Assembly: GCA_934045075.1 (NCBI GenBank)
Contig: OW203729.1
Coordinates: 11,104,704 to 11,168,703 of the forward strand
Origin: Yponomeuta sedellus
Lineage: Eukaryota > Arthropoda > Insecta > Lepidoptera > Yponomeutidae
Length of the DNA stretch: 64,000 nucleotides
Direction of reading: 5' to 3'
The notes under the pieces were generated by a model. The model made no database searches, was not told the origin of the DNA, and saw only the letters and a program-made list of their open reading frames with translations. A program made the translations under genes and the position numbers. Position 1 is the first letter of the stretch; every line of letters starts with the position of its first letter. Below, piece after piece: positions 30,556-42,072 of the stretch.

Positions 30556-30780
30556 ACATACATACATACATACATACATACATACATACATACATACATG
30601 CATACATACATACATACATACATACATACATACATACATACATACATACATACATACATACATACATACATACATACATACATACATACATACATACATA
30701 CATACATACATACATACATACATACATACATACATACATACATACATACATACATACATACATACATACATACATACATA
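30556..30780 (-). repeat. (TATG)n microsatellite tail of a LINE
   Basis: CATA repeats on the plus strand with one ATGCAT interruption near 30598. They directly adjoin the 3' end of the minus-strand LINE relic at 30785-31010, so they are best read as its expanded 3' tail. Poly-YVCM/HTYI frames are artefacts. Confidence 0.9.
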
Positions 30781-30784
30781 CACA

Positions 30785-31010
30785 AGCTCACGCCTGTATC
30801 CCAAAGGGGTGGGCAAGGGACTGCCACTTGCCACGATCCTGACAGATCACCTTCGGTTCATCAACGTTCATAAGTCGTTGCATGCACGCACGCCGGTTCC
30901 GAGTACTTTTTATCTTCCCCTTTACTAAAATATCCCCTATTTCGTCGATGTATGTCCGCCTGGGACGTTCCTTACCAGCCCTTCCACTCACATTCGCAAT
31001 ATATATAAAT
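30785..31010 (-). mobile_element. LINE 3' end, ORF2 C-terminus
   Basis: Minus-strand frame GRAGKERPRRTYIDEIGDIL, VKGKIKSTRNRRACMQRL, NVDEPKVICQDRGKWQSLAH, PFGIQA, then a short 3' region and (TATG)n. It is homologous to the relic at 3551-3841. This is the usual endonuclease/RT-type LINE ending (after the RT and C-terminal domain), severely 5'-truncated. Confidence 0.78.
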
Positions 31011-31014
31011 ACCA

Positions 31015-31660
31015 AATTAATTAAATGAAATGTGATCAAATTAATTAAATTAAAAAATGAAATTTGTAATTACATTTAGAATTTGGCTTTAAACTTTATA
31101 CAATTTTAAACCTTGACTGACATTAAACTAAACATTTTTACTGAATATGAAAGTGGTGTTAAATATCAAGACTGTACAAACGGTTTTTCAGAATTTGAAC
31201 TGTTTGAATAGCACCTTGTATAGAAACTTGCACACGTTCAAACCATTTTTGACTTCAATAATGTCGAAACTCAGCACTTTATCAAACAAATTGCCACGAG
31301 CGAAACTCCCATAATTACATACACTTCAAAGTTAGAACGAGGCAGGCGTACATTCTTCAAGTCTTCAACACATTCGTACAATTGCGGTATTTAATAATCG
31401 TGCGTGCTCGCACAAAGCGTATACAAAGGTATGTAGCATCATTTAGTACAAGCATTTAAAGTAACGACTCTCATAAAGGCAAAGAAACAAAACTTTAGTA
31501 CCTGCCCGTGTATAGGCGTGTACCTGATACAAGAATACAATGGAGGTACAAAGCGGAAATTAAGTTACTGCTCACGCGTTTCGAACCGGAGTGGCAGGAG
31601 TGGCTTAGATTTGGTCATGTGAAATTTTCCTGTGTGGTGGTACTCATTGGGTCCTTTATT
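31015..31660. other. Intergenic, anonymous
   Basis: No supported gene; AT-rich left half with ATTAATTAAAT words, then unique-looking sequence. Confidence 0.35.
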
Positions 31661-31664
31661 AATA

Positions 31665-32470
31665 ATATCCACGCTTTGTATGTCCCCAATTCGTCGCAGG
31701 AAGGTTAGGACACGGGGCCAAGTCCGGCTTGGTGGAGGATTGTAACACTGTGGCGGGCCTTACTGTCACAAGTTATTGTGGATTAAATACTGCCATTACA
31801 TAACAGCCGGCACTGACTGCTAAAGTGCCTTGCGAAGCATGGCAGCGCTCGGAAAAAATGCCACTAGCGGTAGTCACGGGATGGTCACCCATTCAGCACC
31901 TGACCGCGCCTGTTGTTGCTTAACCCTTTATAGGGCAAAAGCGAAATTAGTATGGCGGCTGTAACCACCTGTCAAGGTTGATTATAAGGCTCATAATTCA
32001 TGTGAGCTTGCATTGGTAGTCGACTTTATTGTTAAAATGAGTCTTCCCTGAACGGACGCAAGCAACAAGTGAAACCACCAAAGTGAAATTAGTCACATGA
32101 TCTTGGTAGGGTGTGACAAAGTGGTGGTTACGTTTGTGTCTTCCGTCTCAATAAGTGTTTACGACCAGGAGAAGTGATTATGTTTGATATATAATTAAAC
32201 AATTTAGTGGTAAAATGTGATATTTACGTGTTTCAAGGTAAGTTAATAGATTATTTATTTATTTTCATTGAATTTGGTATATAAATCATAATCTAAATCT
32301 GTATTTATGAAGTACAATAATGGTTTGAACTGAACAGGTAGTAGAAACCGGTTTTTAAGTTAGAATTGATACAGCCGCCATACTAATTTCGCTTTTGCCC
32401 TATAAAGGGCATCCTTAGAGATTGATTCCAAGCACTCGATTCCACTAGGTCACGAGCACTTCCTCCTTTA
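31665..32470 (+). repeat. Family K, long copy split by a MITE
   Basis: K words run from TATGTCCCCAATTCGTCGC through GTTGTTGCTTAA (ends 31923), then resume after the MITE with GATTGATTCCAAGCACTCG and TTCCACTAGGTCACGAGC. Confidence 0.75.
31924..32409. mobile_element. 486-bp MITE with perfect 40-bp inverted ends
   Basis: CCCTTTATAGGGCAAAAGCG begins the left end; the right end (32370-32409) is its exact inverse over 40 bp. A TTAA directly precedes the CCC end, as in piggyBac-type elements, but no TTAA follows the right end. No transposase frame inside. Confidence 0.85.
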
Positions 32471-32474
32471 TTAC

Positions 32475-33150
32475 GCACACCAGATCCTGGCAGAGTTTTA
32501 TAAAAATACAATGAATTGTTTAATATGAAAAATTCGAAGTGCTAAATTCGAGCTATTGCCTAGGAGAGTCTACTTGTTAATTTGTGGGTTAATCAACTTA
32601 GTCGTATACCGTGAATTGTAGTTCTATGAAATAAGGCCCTGAACGATACCAAATTCCATGCTAACGTCAGGATTCCGAGACGATTTGGTGCGCATAATTC
32701 GGTTTTTGTAGACTGCCCTAAGAAGTAGTAGACCATGTCTTACATAACCTTACATAGGTATTAAAACTGTTAAAACGTGAGGTTGTCGGTAACGCTGTTA
32801 AGAAATGAAGATTGGCCAGAAATAATTCTCTACACAACTTTTATTCTGGGCTGATCGAAATTCCATGAAACATTTCCATTTTCCTGTCTTTTAACCAACT
32901 GCGTCAGAAGGAGAGTTACGTTTTTTAAGTGTATGTATGTATATTACTTTGTTACGTTCCGTGGCCTGGCTGTAGAAAATAAGTAATTTTAAGTTAGGTA
33001 AATAATTTTTCGATTTAGGGATCCGTTGTAGATCCGCCTAGTATTAGCTGTCAAGCACCATTTTCGCTGAGCGCCTAGTTTGTAGAAACGTGGAAATTAT
33101 CGTAGTAAGTAGCATATAATAATGAAGTCCAGAGGAAAGGTATTATACCT
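32475..33150. other. Intergenic, anonymous
   Basis: Nothing nameable; a few S4-like words (TAATTTGTGGGTTAATC) near 32578. Confidence 0.35.
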
Positions 33151-33152
33151 AG

Positions 33153-33250
33153 CTAAATAGGCATTGGTGGAGTATGGCCTAACCTTCCTGCGACGCAGGA
33201 AGAGACCTGTGTCCCAGCAGTGGAGACATACACAGATTGCTGTCGAGTAA
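33153..33250 (-). repeat. Family K fragment
   Basis: GTGGAGTATGGCCTAACC, GACGCAGGAAGAGACCTGTG and CAGCAGTGGAGACATACAC. Confidence 0.65.
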
Positions 33251-33364
33251 TAGTTAAAAAAGTCGAGACATTATATCGATAAGCTTCGGCTAGGAAAATA
33301 AATAATATACGCGCCGAATTGATAACCTCCTCCTTTTTTGAAGTTCGGTTAAAAATTAACATAT

Positions 33365-33880
33365 ATCTAGAAATTGGAACATCTACATATCGAATCTATT
33401 CGTAATTGGTACATAAAATTATAACATGAAGGCCCAAATATAATAAAAGTGTAAAAATTCCATGGTGCTACTTTGACCTGGATTTATTTATTACTAAACA
33501 TTCTGACAGGCGGGGATACTTACCACTATACTACCGCGAAACCCTCGTGGCCTAGTCGAGTGATTGGAACCAATCATTTGAGTTAAGCAACGACAGGCGC
33601 TGTCAGGTGCAGGATAGGTGACCGTCCCGTTAATACCGCTAGTGGCATTTTTCCGAGCACTACAGTGCTTCGCAAGGCACGTTAAGGCGTAGGTGAAGGC
33701 TGTGTTGTAATGACAGTCGCTAAGCCATGTCAAAGGCCTTATGGGCGGCTTGATCACTTCGGACAGTAAGGCCCGATCCTCCACCTACCCGGACTTGGCC
33801 CCCGTGGTGGAATAAGGCCTTACCATCCTGCGATGCAGAAGACACTCGTACCCCAGCAGTGCGGACTTACCTGGGCTGAT
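33365..33880 (-). repeat. Family K, long copy with tRNA-Asp-like part
   Basis: Inverse orientation to the copy at 37220-37735 and collinear with it for about 500 bp, including the tail CCAATTACGAATAGATTCG. Contains the tRNA-Asp-like part at 33504-33538. Confidence 0.75.
33504..33538 (-). other. tRNA-Asp 5'-half-like part inside repeat K
   Basis: Minus strand TAGTATAGTGGTAAGTATCC followed by CCGCCTGTCA. This matches the D arm through anticodon GTC of insect tRNA-Asp as I know it. The T arm is missing and replaced by GAATGTTTAGTAATAAA, so it is not a tRNA gene. Confidence 0.65.
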
Positions 33881-33884
33881 ATCG

Positions 33885-34870
33885 AAGTACCTAATACAAA
33901 CTTAATTTGAATTCGCAGAAATTTTTCACACACAGAAATTCGATTTTAAACGAGGTAAGTTAGTTATAAGAGACGTGTACTTACAATGAGAAGTTAATTA
34001 GTAGCGCCCCTGATAGGTAAATTCTTTCACTACGCCCCGGGCGCTAGGCAATCAGGAGCGTTACTCCGCGAATTCTCCACAGCATGTCTGCATGACTAGT
34101 CCGACTTTTCCTACCCCGAATTGTTAAAGGAATACATAATAAAAGTATTTGGACACTTCAAACATATCAAAATGGATGGTTACGGAACAGGAGGTTGAGC
34201 TGATTTATTGCATAATCACCGGCCGAGAAAAAGAAGCCGAGATATACATCGTTCACAGAGGCTGTTTTCATACACCACGCAGATACTGCCTTCTTGGAAA
34301 TATGATATAGCTCAATGAATCCAGAAAAAACAATCTTCAAATATATATAGAACATACGTTATTCTATATCTTATCTTACCTCATATAATCTCGTCTCGTC
34401 TTGTCTTATCTTATCTTTATAAGGACCTAGGTAGGTAGGCATTACTAATTTATTATAGGTGTTATTGGAGCACAATGTCCATTAAAAGTTTCCAAATTAA
34501 TTTTGACCCCTTGTTCCAGAAACAAAGGCCCTTTATACGTACATATGAGAAAGAAATAATGGTCTACTTAGTAACTCCATAAGCCCGAAGTTTATCCCGA
34601 AGTAAAGTGAAGTAATTAAATCACTCTTGAAACAGATTGTCGCGCTCAATGTGTACGTACAAAATGTATAGAGTATCTATTAATTACTGAGGGATGCTGC
34701 ACAAATAGCGCCCGCTTCTCGTTTGCGTTAGTGGAATGAAACATGTTTTGTAAAGAAGCAAGGAATTTGTTTCTGAAACTCTCGCATGGAGTGGAAGTTT
34801 CCTTTGTGCATATTTTAACAGCTGCTGCACGTAGAGTTGCCACCTGTACAAAAGTCAGGCGGGATGGGAA
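33885..34870. other. Intergenic, anonymous
   Basis: No supported gene. Runs of CTTATC/CTCGTC near 34370-34420 are simple-sequence scraps. Confidence 0.35.
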
Positions 34871-34884
34871 AATAGTTGTTGTAT

Positions 34885-35100
34885 GGGAGCCCCGCCTCGT
34901 CATCATCAACCCATTATGTCCCCACTGAGGGGTACGGGTCTCCTCCCTGGGGAAGGTATAGGCCGGCGAAGGCATACTCCACCACGGAGGCCAAGTCCGG
35001 ATTTGTGGAGGCTTGCAAGACTTGGTTGGTCTTACTGTCAGAAGTGTTATCAAGTTTTCCAGCCTAAGGCCTCTGACTTGTCTTAACGACTGCCATCTAT
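34885..35100 (+). repeat. Family K fragment
   Basis: CATTATGTCCCCACTGAGGG, GGTACGGGTCTCCTCCC, GGCATACTCCACCACGGAGG and GACTTGTCTTAACGACTGCC. Confidence 0.65.
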
Positions 35101-35109
35101 CAAGCCCCC

Positions 35110-36950
35110 ATTGAATACCTATTTATTTTATTCTGTTTTTAGTATTTGTGGTGGAGGCTTTCGGCGACTACGTCACTAGGCATCAAGATGCAAGCACAGC
35201 TCACGACATCTTTGTTCTTAGAAAATATTTTCGGAGTGTCACTTTCACCGTACTAAAGTAAAACTTTCCAGGCCGGCGGCACAGCAGCCCAACCACCGCA
35301 TTGAAATTGGTATGGCGTCTTACTTCAATAGCCTCGGGCACTTTCCGTGGCACAAAAACTTGTCTATCGATAACACTTTTGCCTTATCGAAGCGGATGAA
35401 TTGACGAGTGTCTTCGGTCAATGCATGTTCTGCTACCACCGAGCCAGCGATTTTCGGTATTTCATACAGCGTAAGTGGTCAGAAAATCTGACTGAGAAAT
35501 TCCGCGGATGACCCCTGTGTAGCATTTGCGTCAGTCGCACGGTATCATGAAGACAATTTTTTGTCAATTTGTTGATAATTGTCAATTTTTTCTAGGGTCG
35601 CGATCAATCGCTTCGAGCGCGACGCGCAGTCAGAGTCGTGTGCAGTGAGAGACGAGCAACCGATAACGCGAACTCCGTCTTTACTCACCATGATTAAGCT
35701 CTGCGAATCAGAACACCTGCCTGGGTATTACGATGGCATTGAGTCAAGCTTTTTGTGGCGAAAAAATGTCAAAATTTGATAGTTAATGTACTGGAAACGC
35801 GCGTGCGACTTTTGACATTTAATTAGGATAGGTCTTCTAACAAACTGTTTGTCCATGTAAAACGGATTAATTAGTTTCTTCAAATTACGATCGTATCACA
35901 CGGTCACCTTATATTGTTCGTGATTTAATATTATTAAAGATACGTACTTTACTCAATAAACATTGTTTACATTCCAAATCACTAGTTCAGTTAGAACTAG
36001 ACTTTTGATGATCCATCTGTTGGTGCAAACATTTTGAACCTCACATCTTGTAAAGTATACCAGCTAGATGCATGCAATTTTGAGTAATTTTAAATTCGGT
36101 AGCCTTAACCACTTAGCGAATTTTCAGTCTTATGACGTAACTAGCTTTGAAATAGCAGGGTATTGAAAAGTGCTCGAATGGGTTCGTATAAATATATTCA
36201 CAGTGCAGCTCGGCCGGGAACTTGGCGTGGCGCACTCTGTAGAAACGCGATTTGCACATCTGTAAGAACTGCTCGTCAACAACCATCGATTTTTTTAACC
36301 TCTTCAGTCCTGACCTCCGAGGAGGTTAAAATGCAAATTGTTTTTTTACCGATCTCATAAGTAAAATGAGTGCATCTACCACATCTTCTCATCATCAAGA
36401 ATAGTATCTTCTACTACGCATCTATTTAGTCTGTGGTGCATTACTGAATCATAATCACAGACTGTAAAAAGAATAAATTAAACTCGAATTAAACCGCGGC
36501 GGCGGCCGGCAGTAGATACCTACGCAAGACTGACAAGACTGAGGATCGACATTACTCCAGCAAGCGCGAGTAAAATTTGTAACTCAACGCTCTTAACCCA
36601 ATTTCGTACGCCCTAGTGGTGGAATAAGAAATTTTATATTCTAGGAAGACTAACATCTATTACTACCAAGCCAATTAAAAGTCTTAATAATTAGTTGTAG
36701 ATAAGATTGAACGCAGACAGTTCCCAGGTGATAACCACCATTTAGATAGAGACAAGATTACAAATAAATAAAAAAAGAGAAACGAGAAGAAAAAAGATAA
36801 TAGTGATTTATTTATTAAATTGCCCAACATCACAGAACTAATCGTTGAACAATTAAATTTTTAGACTGTAGTAAGCGACAAATTCGACACAATTAACAAA
36901 ACTAGCCTAATATTTTAATTAATATTTAACAAATTAGGTAATCATTATAT
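35110..36950. other. Intergenic, mostly unique-looking; minus-strand open fragment 35320-35480
   Basis: Few repeats. On the minus strand 35320-35480 has about 50 open codons (YEIPKIAGSVVAEHALTEDT, RQFIRFDKAKVL) with a stop on each side; protein-like but unassigned. At 35590-35680 the sequence is GC-rich with AGTCAGAGTCGTGTGCAGTG, resembling an arthropod initiator region. Neither is enough to call a gene. Confidence 0.25.
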
Positions 36951-36956
36951 ATATTT

Positions 36957-37128
36957 TTAATGCACTAATCTGTGCTAAGGAACATTTTAAAAACCTATTT
37001 AGAGGCTTCAGACCATTCAGACAATTAAAGAGATTCCACCCAGGCCATGCTGGCACGGTTAGCCAGAGGTCGCGGGTTCGAGTCCCGGCATGGGTGGAAT
37101 TTTTAGTCTCTTAATAGGTTTTTAAAAT
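36957..37128 (+). mobile_element. S1 SINE with inverted cap, 5' part of tRNA block lost
   Basis: Inverted tail TTAATGCACTAATCTGTGC and AACCTATTTAGAGGCTTC, then the sense copy from CATGCTGGCACGGTTAGCC with B-box GGTTCGAGTCC and the GGTTTTTAAAATTAGG end. The A-box half is missing. Confidence 0.75.
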
Positions 37129-37219
37129 TAGGTAATAAATTTAGATTCGATGGATTCAATCTAAGCTTAACACAGGTCAAAAAGCTACGTGTCAAATACC
37201 AACTTACCAACTTTTCGCT

Positions 37220-37735
37220 TCGCTTCAAAATGTTTCGATATCAACCCTTGTATGTCCCCACTGCCCTAGCACGGGTCTCTTCCTGCATCACAGAAAGGTT
37301 AGGATGTACTCCACCACGGGGGTCAAGTCGGGGTTAGTGGAGACAGTGGCGAGCCTTACTGTTAGGCATCAGCAGCTTAACGTGCCTTGCGAAGCACGGA
37401 AGTGCTTGGAAAAAATGCCGCTAGCGGTAGTTGCGAGACGGTCACTCATCCTCACCGCCTGTTGTTGCTTAACTCAAGTGATTGATTTCAATCACTCGGT
37501 TCTACTTGACCATGAGCGCTTCACGGTAGTATAGTGGTGAGTATTCCCGCCTGTCAGAATGTTTAGTAGTAAACAAATCCAGGTCAGAACTATATTGAAA
37601 AAAAAATCCAAAGTACGCAATGGAATTTTTACATTCTTATTGTATTTGGGCAGTCATGTAATATTTTTATGCACCAATTACGAATAGATTCGATAGGTGC
37701 TCCAATTTCTAGATGTAAAAATCAGAAACTTTTCA
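37220..37735 (+). repeat. Family K, longest copy
   Basis: CCCTTGTATGTCCCCACTGC through GCTAGCGGTAGTTGCGAGAC, TTGTTGCTTAACTCAAGTG, the tRNA-Asp-like part (37524-37556) and a tail to GGTGCTCCAATTTCTAGATG. Collinear with 33365-33880 on the other strand. Confidence 0.75.
37524..37556 (+). other. tRNA-Asp 5'-half-like part inside repeat K
   Basis: GGTAGTATAGTGGTGAGTAT then TCCCGCCTGTCA, as in tRNA-Asp (D arm to GTC anticodon). Followed by GAATGTTTAGTAGTAAAC instead of the anticodon 3' stem and T arm. Confidence 0.65.
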
Positions 37736-37739
37736 ATTC

Positions 37740-38155
37740 GACGCGTATGTTACGATAATGACTCGATTTAAAAAAAAAATTACAATATAACATGAATTTG
37801 GAATTTTATTTAATTAAGGAATTTGAAAAGACTAAGGTTGGAGATTTTTGTCCATTTCGTTCTCCAAAATGATACAGATTTTGAAATGGACACCTAGTTT
37901 GACATGTAACGTTCATTAAGCCGCAGTATCAGCGCTACTTTGAATAAAACCTTTTCATTTCATTTAATTTCATTTCATACGATTTGCTCACATATAAAAG
38001 CAGCTCCTCAATAATGGTCGATTTACTTAGAATGCAAATATGCGAATTAAATAACAGAGCGCTGAAATAGAATAATTAGCTTGACTTAAAATGATATGAC
38101 TAACTAATAATTTTGATTAATCAATATGATAGGGAAGGATATCACAAACAAACAA
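37740..38155. other. Intergenic, anonymous
   Basis: AT-rich with CATTTCATTTAATTTCATTTC words near 37955 (first 20: CATTTCATTTAATTTCATTT), possibly a decayed retroelement 3' tail. Confidence 0.35.
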
Positions 38156-38159
38156 ATAA

Positions 38160-38330
38160 CTGAACGAACGAATGAACGAACGAACAAATGAACGAACGAA
38201 CGAACGGACGGACGGACGAACGAACGAACGAACGAACGAACGAACGAACGAACGAACGAACGAACGAACGAACGAACGAACGAACGAACTAACGAACGAA
38301 CGAACGAACGGACGAACGAACTAATAAACG
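38160..38330. repeat. (CGAA)n microsatellite
   Basis: About 170 bp of CGAA/GAAC repeats with CGGA variants at 38203-38216 and edges decaying to AATG and CTAA. Confidence 0.95.
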
Positions 38331-38607
38331 AAGTTCCCAAAGTTCCGTCCCTAGTTATCATTTGTGCTGCACCGCGCTTGTTTTTGTCCTCAAAACGGTA
38401 ATATATCTTCAGCGCATTTCTTTCTCTTTTGTTTTCGTATAATCGTATTCCGTTTCAATTTGCAAAATCCTAAATAGGTAGGATCGTTGTCGCTATTGTT
38501 ATTATATTAATTTAGTAGACAAAAATTTAAACTCTCACGTTTTCGTTGCTAAGTATTTGGTTCTGCCCATTAGGATCAGCTAATTTATAAATATAGTATA
38601 TTTCATT

Positions 38608-38717
38608 ACGAGTGCGGAAAGCCTGTCATTGCAAAGAGTTCCGACATGGTGTTGACATTCTTCTAGGGTATAGGTGTTCTGTGGTCGGAACAAGTTGCAA
38701 TGATGGTTCCGCACGTG
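38608..38717. mobile_element. Small foldback MITE
   Basis: ACGAGTGCGGAAAGCCTGTC and CATTGCAAAGAGTTCCGAC at the left; the right half GTCGGAACAAGTTGCAATG and GGTTCCGCACGTG is the inverse. 110 bp in all. Confidence 0.65.
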
Positions 38718-39224
38718 TACTTACTGAACAAGTATTTTTAATACAGTTGCGAAAAAATTAAGCAATTTAATAAAGAAAATTTTTGGAACATGGCGCCAAC
38801 CGTAAAAGAATATAAGCAGAGATTTTTTTTTCTTCACCCATTCTGGGTAGGCAAAGGGAACTAAACCCATACAGCCAAGTCTTCAGTAGATTTTTTTTAT
38901 TGATATAAAATGAAAATGAAATTTAATGAAATGAAACCTAACCTAACTCATTCAATCAAATCATTAAATCTGATATTGAAACAAATTAGTACCTTATTTT
39001 TAAAAATATACGTATTTGCGTGTATATCATAAAAACTTCTATGATTATTTTTAGTAAAAACTTCGTGGTTGGTTTTTTCTTTTTAATAGACATTATTTTG
39101 ACAGGTGGGAAAAAGAACGCACAAGTTTGGAAAAAGTAAAGAAAAAACTCGAGTATGTTACAGGTAGCCCACGTCCCAAACCCTATACGTCCCTGCAATA
39201 CTCTACTTTTTGAGCAACTGTATA

Positions 39225-39310
39225 AAAAATAATTTCCACACATCATTTATCCTCGTCCCAAACTTGCATAGCCTGTGCTATGGTCAGCAGACAAGGACAT
39301 CTGAAATATA
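39225..39310 (-). mobile_element. S3 SINE 3' fragment
   Basis: Inverse of the S3 end: AATTTCCACACATCATTTAT, GTCCCAAACTTGCATAGCC, CTGTGCTATGGTCAGCAG and ACAAGGACATCTG. Confidence 0.6.
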
Positions 39311-39659
39311 GAAATGCAACCAAAATAAATATAATTGTATGATGTAAATATTAAATCTGCCTCAGAGAGATTAGTTCAGCGAGCATTGTTCTACGCCAGT
39401 TCGTGGTCTCCACTCGAGAAATAAACCACATAGTTCGTCGGTTTTTCGGCATATGAACTAGAAAAAATGTTTATTATTAAAACAGTACACATGCCACAAT
39501 AACACAACAAAACCAATAATAAGAAACATACAAAAACAAACAGATGGAAAATTAAGGTCACGGCGTGCCACTGCTATTATAAATGGCAGTTGACTGAAGG
39601 GCAAGCCTTCAGCGCTGATGTTCAGTCAGTGCCAAAAGATACCCCGCGAGCGCCACAGA

Positions 39660-39772
39660 TCGCGGTGTAGTCTTGGCCCCCGTAGTGGAGTATGGCCTAA
39701 GCTTCCTAGCTTCCTGCGAGGCAGGAAGAGACGCGTGCCCCGGTAGTGGGGACATAAAAAGGGTTGATATCA
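39660..39772 (-). repeat. Family K fragment with 11-bp duplication
   Basis: CCCCCGTAGTGGAGTATGG then AAGCTTCCTAGCTTCCTGCG (AGCTTCCT occurs twice) and GGCAGGAAGAGACGCGTGCC. Confidence 0.6.
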
Positions 39773-39789
39773 TTTTGTTTTTACTACAA

Positions 39790-40765
39790 GAACGATTTTA
39801 CACGATTCCTGAATTATTTATATTATATGAGTTCCCACTAATTTGTACGGAACCCTCGGTGGGCGAGTCCGACTAGCACTTGTCATGTTTTTTTATTATT
39901 AGAGCAACCTTCTTTTCGCTATATTTGTGATTCCGAAAACAATATATTGATTTGGTTATATTTTTCGGTAGGTTTTAAATGTTTTTTAGGTATTATATAA
40001 GCAATGTTGCTGCAACGTAAGTTAGACTAAAGTGGCCCATTCCATGTACTGTCCATTTCATAGAAAGAGTATGTACTAATCAGGTACGCAATGTGCATCG
40101 TATTTTCAAAGTGGAAAAGTAGTTTCCTGAAACGCGACCCAGGCGTTAGAATTCAATTAGCAAAGGTGTCATTAACGAACTGTTAACTCAGCAGATGAGT
40201 CCCGAATAGATCAAAGCTAAAGTGAAAATGCTGCATAAATTAAATTGTTGTAGATAATGGCGAAGCGTCGTAAACACTGTACGTAAGTACAATTAACATG
40301 AATAGAATGAACAGAATCCGCCAGTACCTACCACCCTGTAATAAAACGTTCTTTCAATTAATTTCGGCACCGAAAAACAAAATGAGAAGCTTGAAAAAGT
40401 TTAGCTGTTTTTATAATGAAACTGCGTTCGTTATACTTTTTCTTCATAAGTAAAGTTGGTACAACTTCGTCGGTGCTTTGTTACAAGATATATACAAGGT
40501 ACCTATGAAGATATACAAGGTACCTATGAAGGGATAAAATGAAGTCGGGGAGGCATATTAAATGGTACTTTATCCGGTTGTTTTGAGACGTGATGCTGGC
40601 GCATCGCTTGGTTATTCGTATTCGCGTACTTTCCGACGATTTATTTCACATTGTAGGTTTTACAATATCGGGTCAGGAAACCCGCAATGTATGGATGATA
40701 CCTAGTTGCCAAATGCGTGAGAGATAAGATAACGTACGCGGTGTCCGTCGTATAAAGGTCAATCC
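39790..40765. other. Intergenic, anonymous; 22-bp tandem duplication at 40489-40532
   Basis: No supported gene. AGATATACAAGGTACCTATGA occurs twice in tandem near 40489-40532 (first 20: AGATATACAAGGTACCTATG). Confidence 0.4.
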
Positions 40766-41416
40766 AAATTAGTGATGTGAACCGATTACAATGCTTAACA
40801 ACGGTATTATCCATTTACTTTTACAAAAAAAAACGATTTTTAGGTACTTTTAGGTTTGTATTTAAAAAGTCTTTGGATTTATAGTGATGAAAACGCTATA
40901 TCAACATGAAATACCTGGATTACCTATGTGTTTGTCGCCGAGGACTTTCTAATCCAATTTTTATACGCTAGTTTACAATAAATACAAATGAAATGTGCGT
41001 GCGCGTGTATTTAATTTAAAACATTAACATTTTGGTGACGAAATACGTCCATCATATCTGCTAAGAACCTGCTTAAATTTAAAATATCAATTACTGTCAG
41101 CAGAGATTCCTAAAATGTCAAAAAAAATGTTCTGGATTGATTGGGATTGAATCATCATTACTGCTCGTTTTACTTTTAAAATAAAATGTTCATCCCGAAA
41201 ATGAATGTGGATTTTCTCTTAGCTACCGGTCGCACTGTACAAATTACACTAAGTACAAAGAGTAATCGGTCTACAGAGAGTAATTACACAGCCGATATAA
41301 CCGGTTATATCGGTTGTGTTATCCCTGGTCTCTGCCTCCCCTCTGCGATACAGGCGTGAGGTTATGTTATCGGTTGTGTAAAAACCGGTTTTTACCGATT
41401 CACATCACAAATTACA
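40766..41416. mobile_element. hAT-like MITE with AGTGATGTGAA(C/T)CG ends
   Basis: Left AAATTAGTGATGTGAACCG and the inverse of the right end (AATTTGTGATGTGAATCGG) are about 640 bp apart with AAATT on both outer sides. It contains the perfect palindrome CCGATATAACCGGTTATATC(GG) at 41292-41313 and a LINE-like scrap (CTGCCTCCCCTCTGCGATAC) near 41335. Confidence 0.55.
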
Positions 41417-41435
41417 ACGGCAACGCACGTCGCGG

Positions 41436-41612
41436 GCCGCGTTTCAATATAGAATTATTCTTAGATACTAGTAGTGTAGGACGCCCTCCGACTAGGTGGG
41501 ATGACAATCTGCGTAAAACTGCAGGCAGATGCTGGATGCGGCAAGCTGAAGACAGCGCTCTATGGCGCTCATTAGTGGAGGGCTATGTCCAGCACACTAG
41601 TATAGCCTGACG
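41436..41612 (+). mobile_element. LINE 3' end, ORF2 C-terminus (GRPPTRWDD type)
   Basis: Frame GRPPTRWDDNLRKTAGRCWM, RQAEDSALWRSLVEGYVQ, then GTCCAGCAC and ATAGCCTGACGACG. The same tail is at 61885-62047. GRPxTRWxDD...W...GEAYVQ is the usual C-terminus of one large insect LINE group. Severely 5'-truncated. Confidence 0.78.
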
Positions 41613-42072
41613 ACGAACTAAACTATAAAACCAAACAAGACGGTTTCCGTGTTGCGCTCGTCAGATGCCCATCGTGCGTGAAGACCAGTCTTTATTACGC
41701 TCTTATTGTGGTAAATTTGTTTGGATAGCCTGTTTACGAGGGATGGAAAGTGTGAAGGTAATTTAGAAAGAAGAATAAAAGCGGAAAATTGTGCAAACGG
41801 TGCCTGGTACATTTTCGCGAGAAGCTGATACATCTAAAAAGAACAAATTTATAGTCGCGAGAGTTGGGTATGGCAGAATAATCGAGAAAGTAGGTCTAAT
41901 TTAGTAGAAAAGAGGTCTTTGAGAAGTAGGTATGTGTGGTGCACACAGAACAATTAAACTTTGAATGAAAGATCGAGTGAAGCAGACAAATGGCCGCCGT
42001 CTCTTTATGTATGCATGCCATCGGTGTTGCCAGACTAATATCACTTTGCCCACTTTTCAAATCAAGAGAATC

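Noticed and set aside
30355..30873. Several 91-159-codon YVCM/HTYI frames
   Set aside because: Translation of the LINE tail microsatellite.
38104..38361. 85-codon FVRS-repeat frame
   Set aside because: Translation of the (CGAA)n array.
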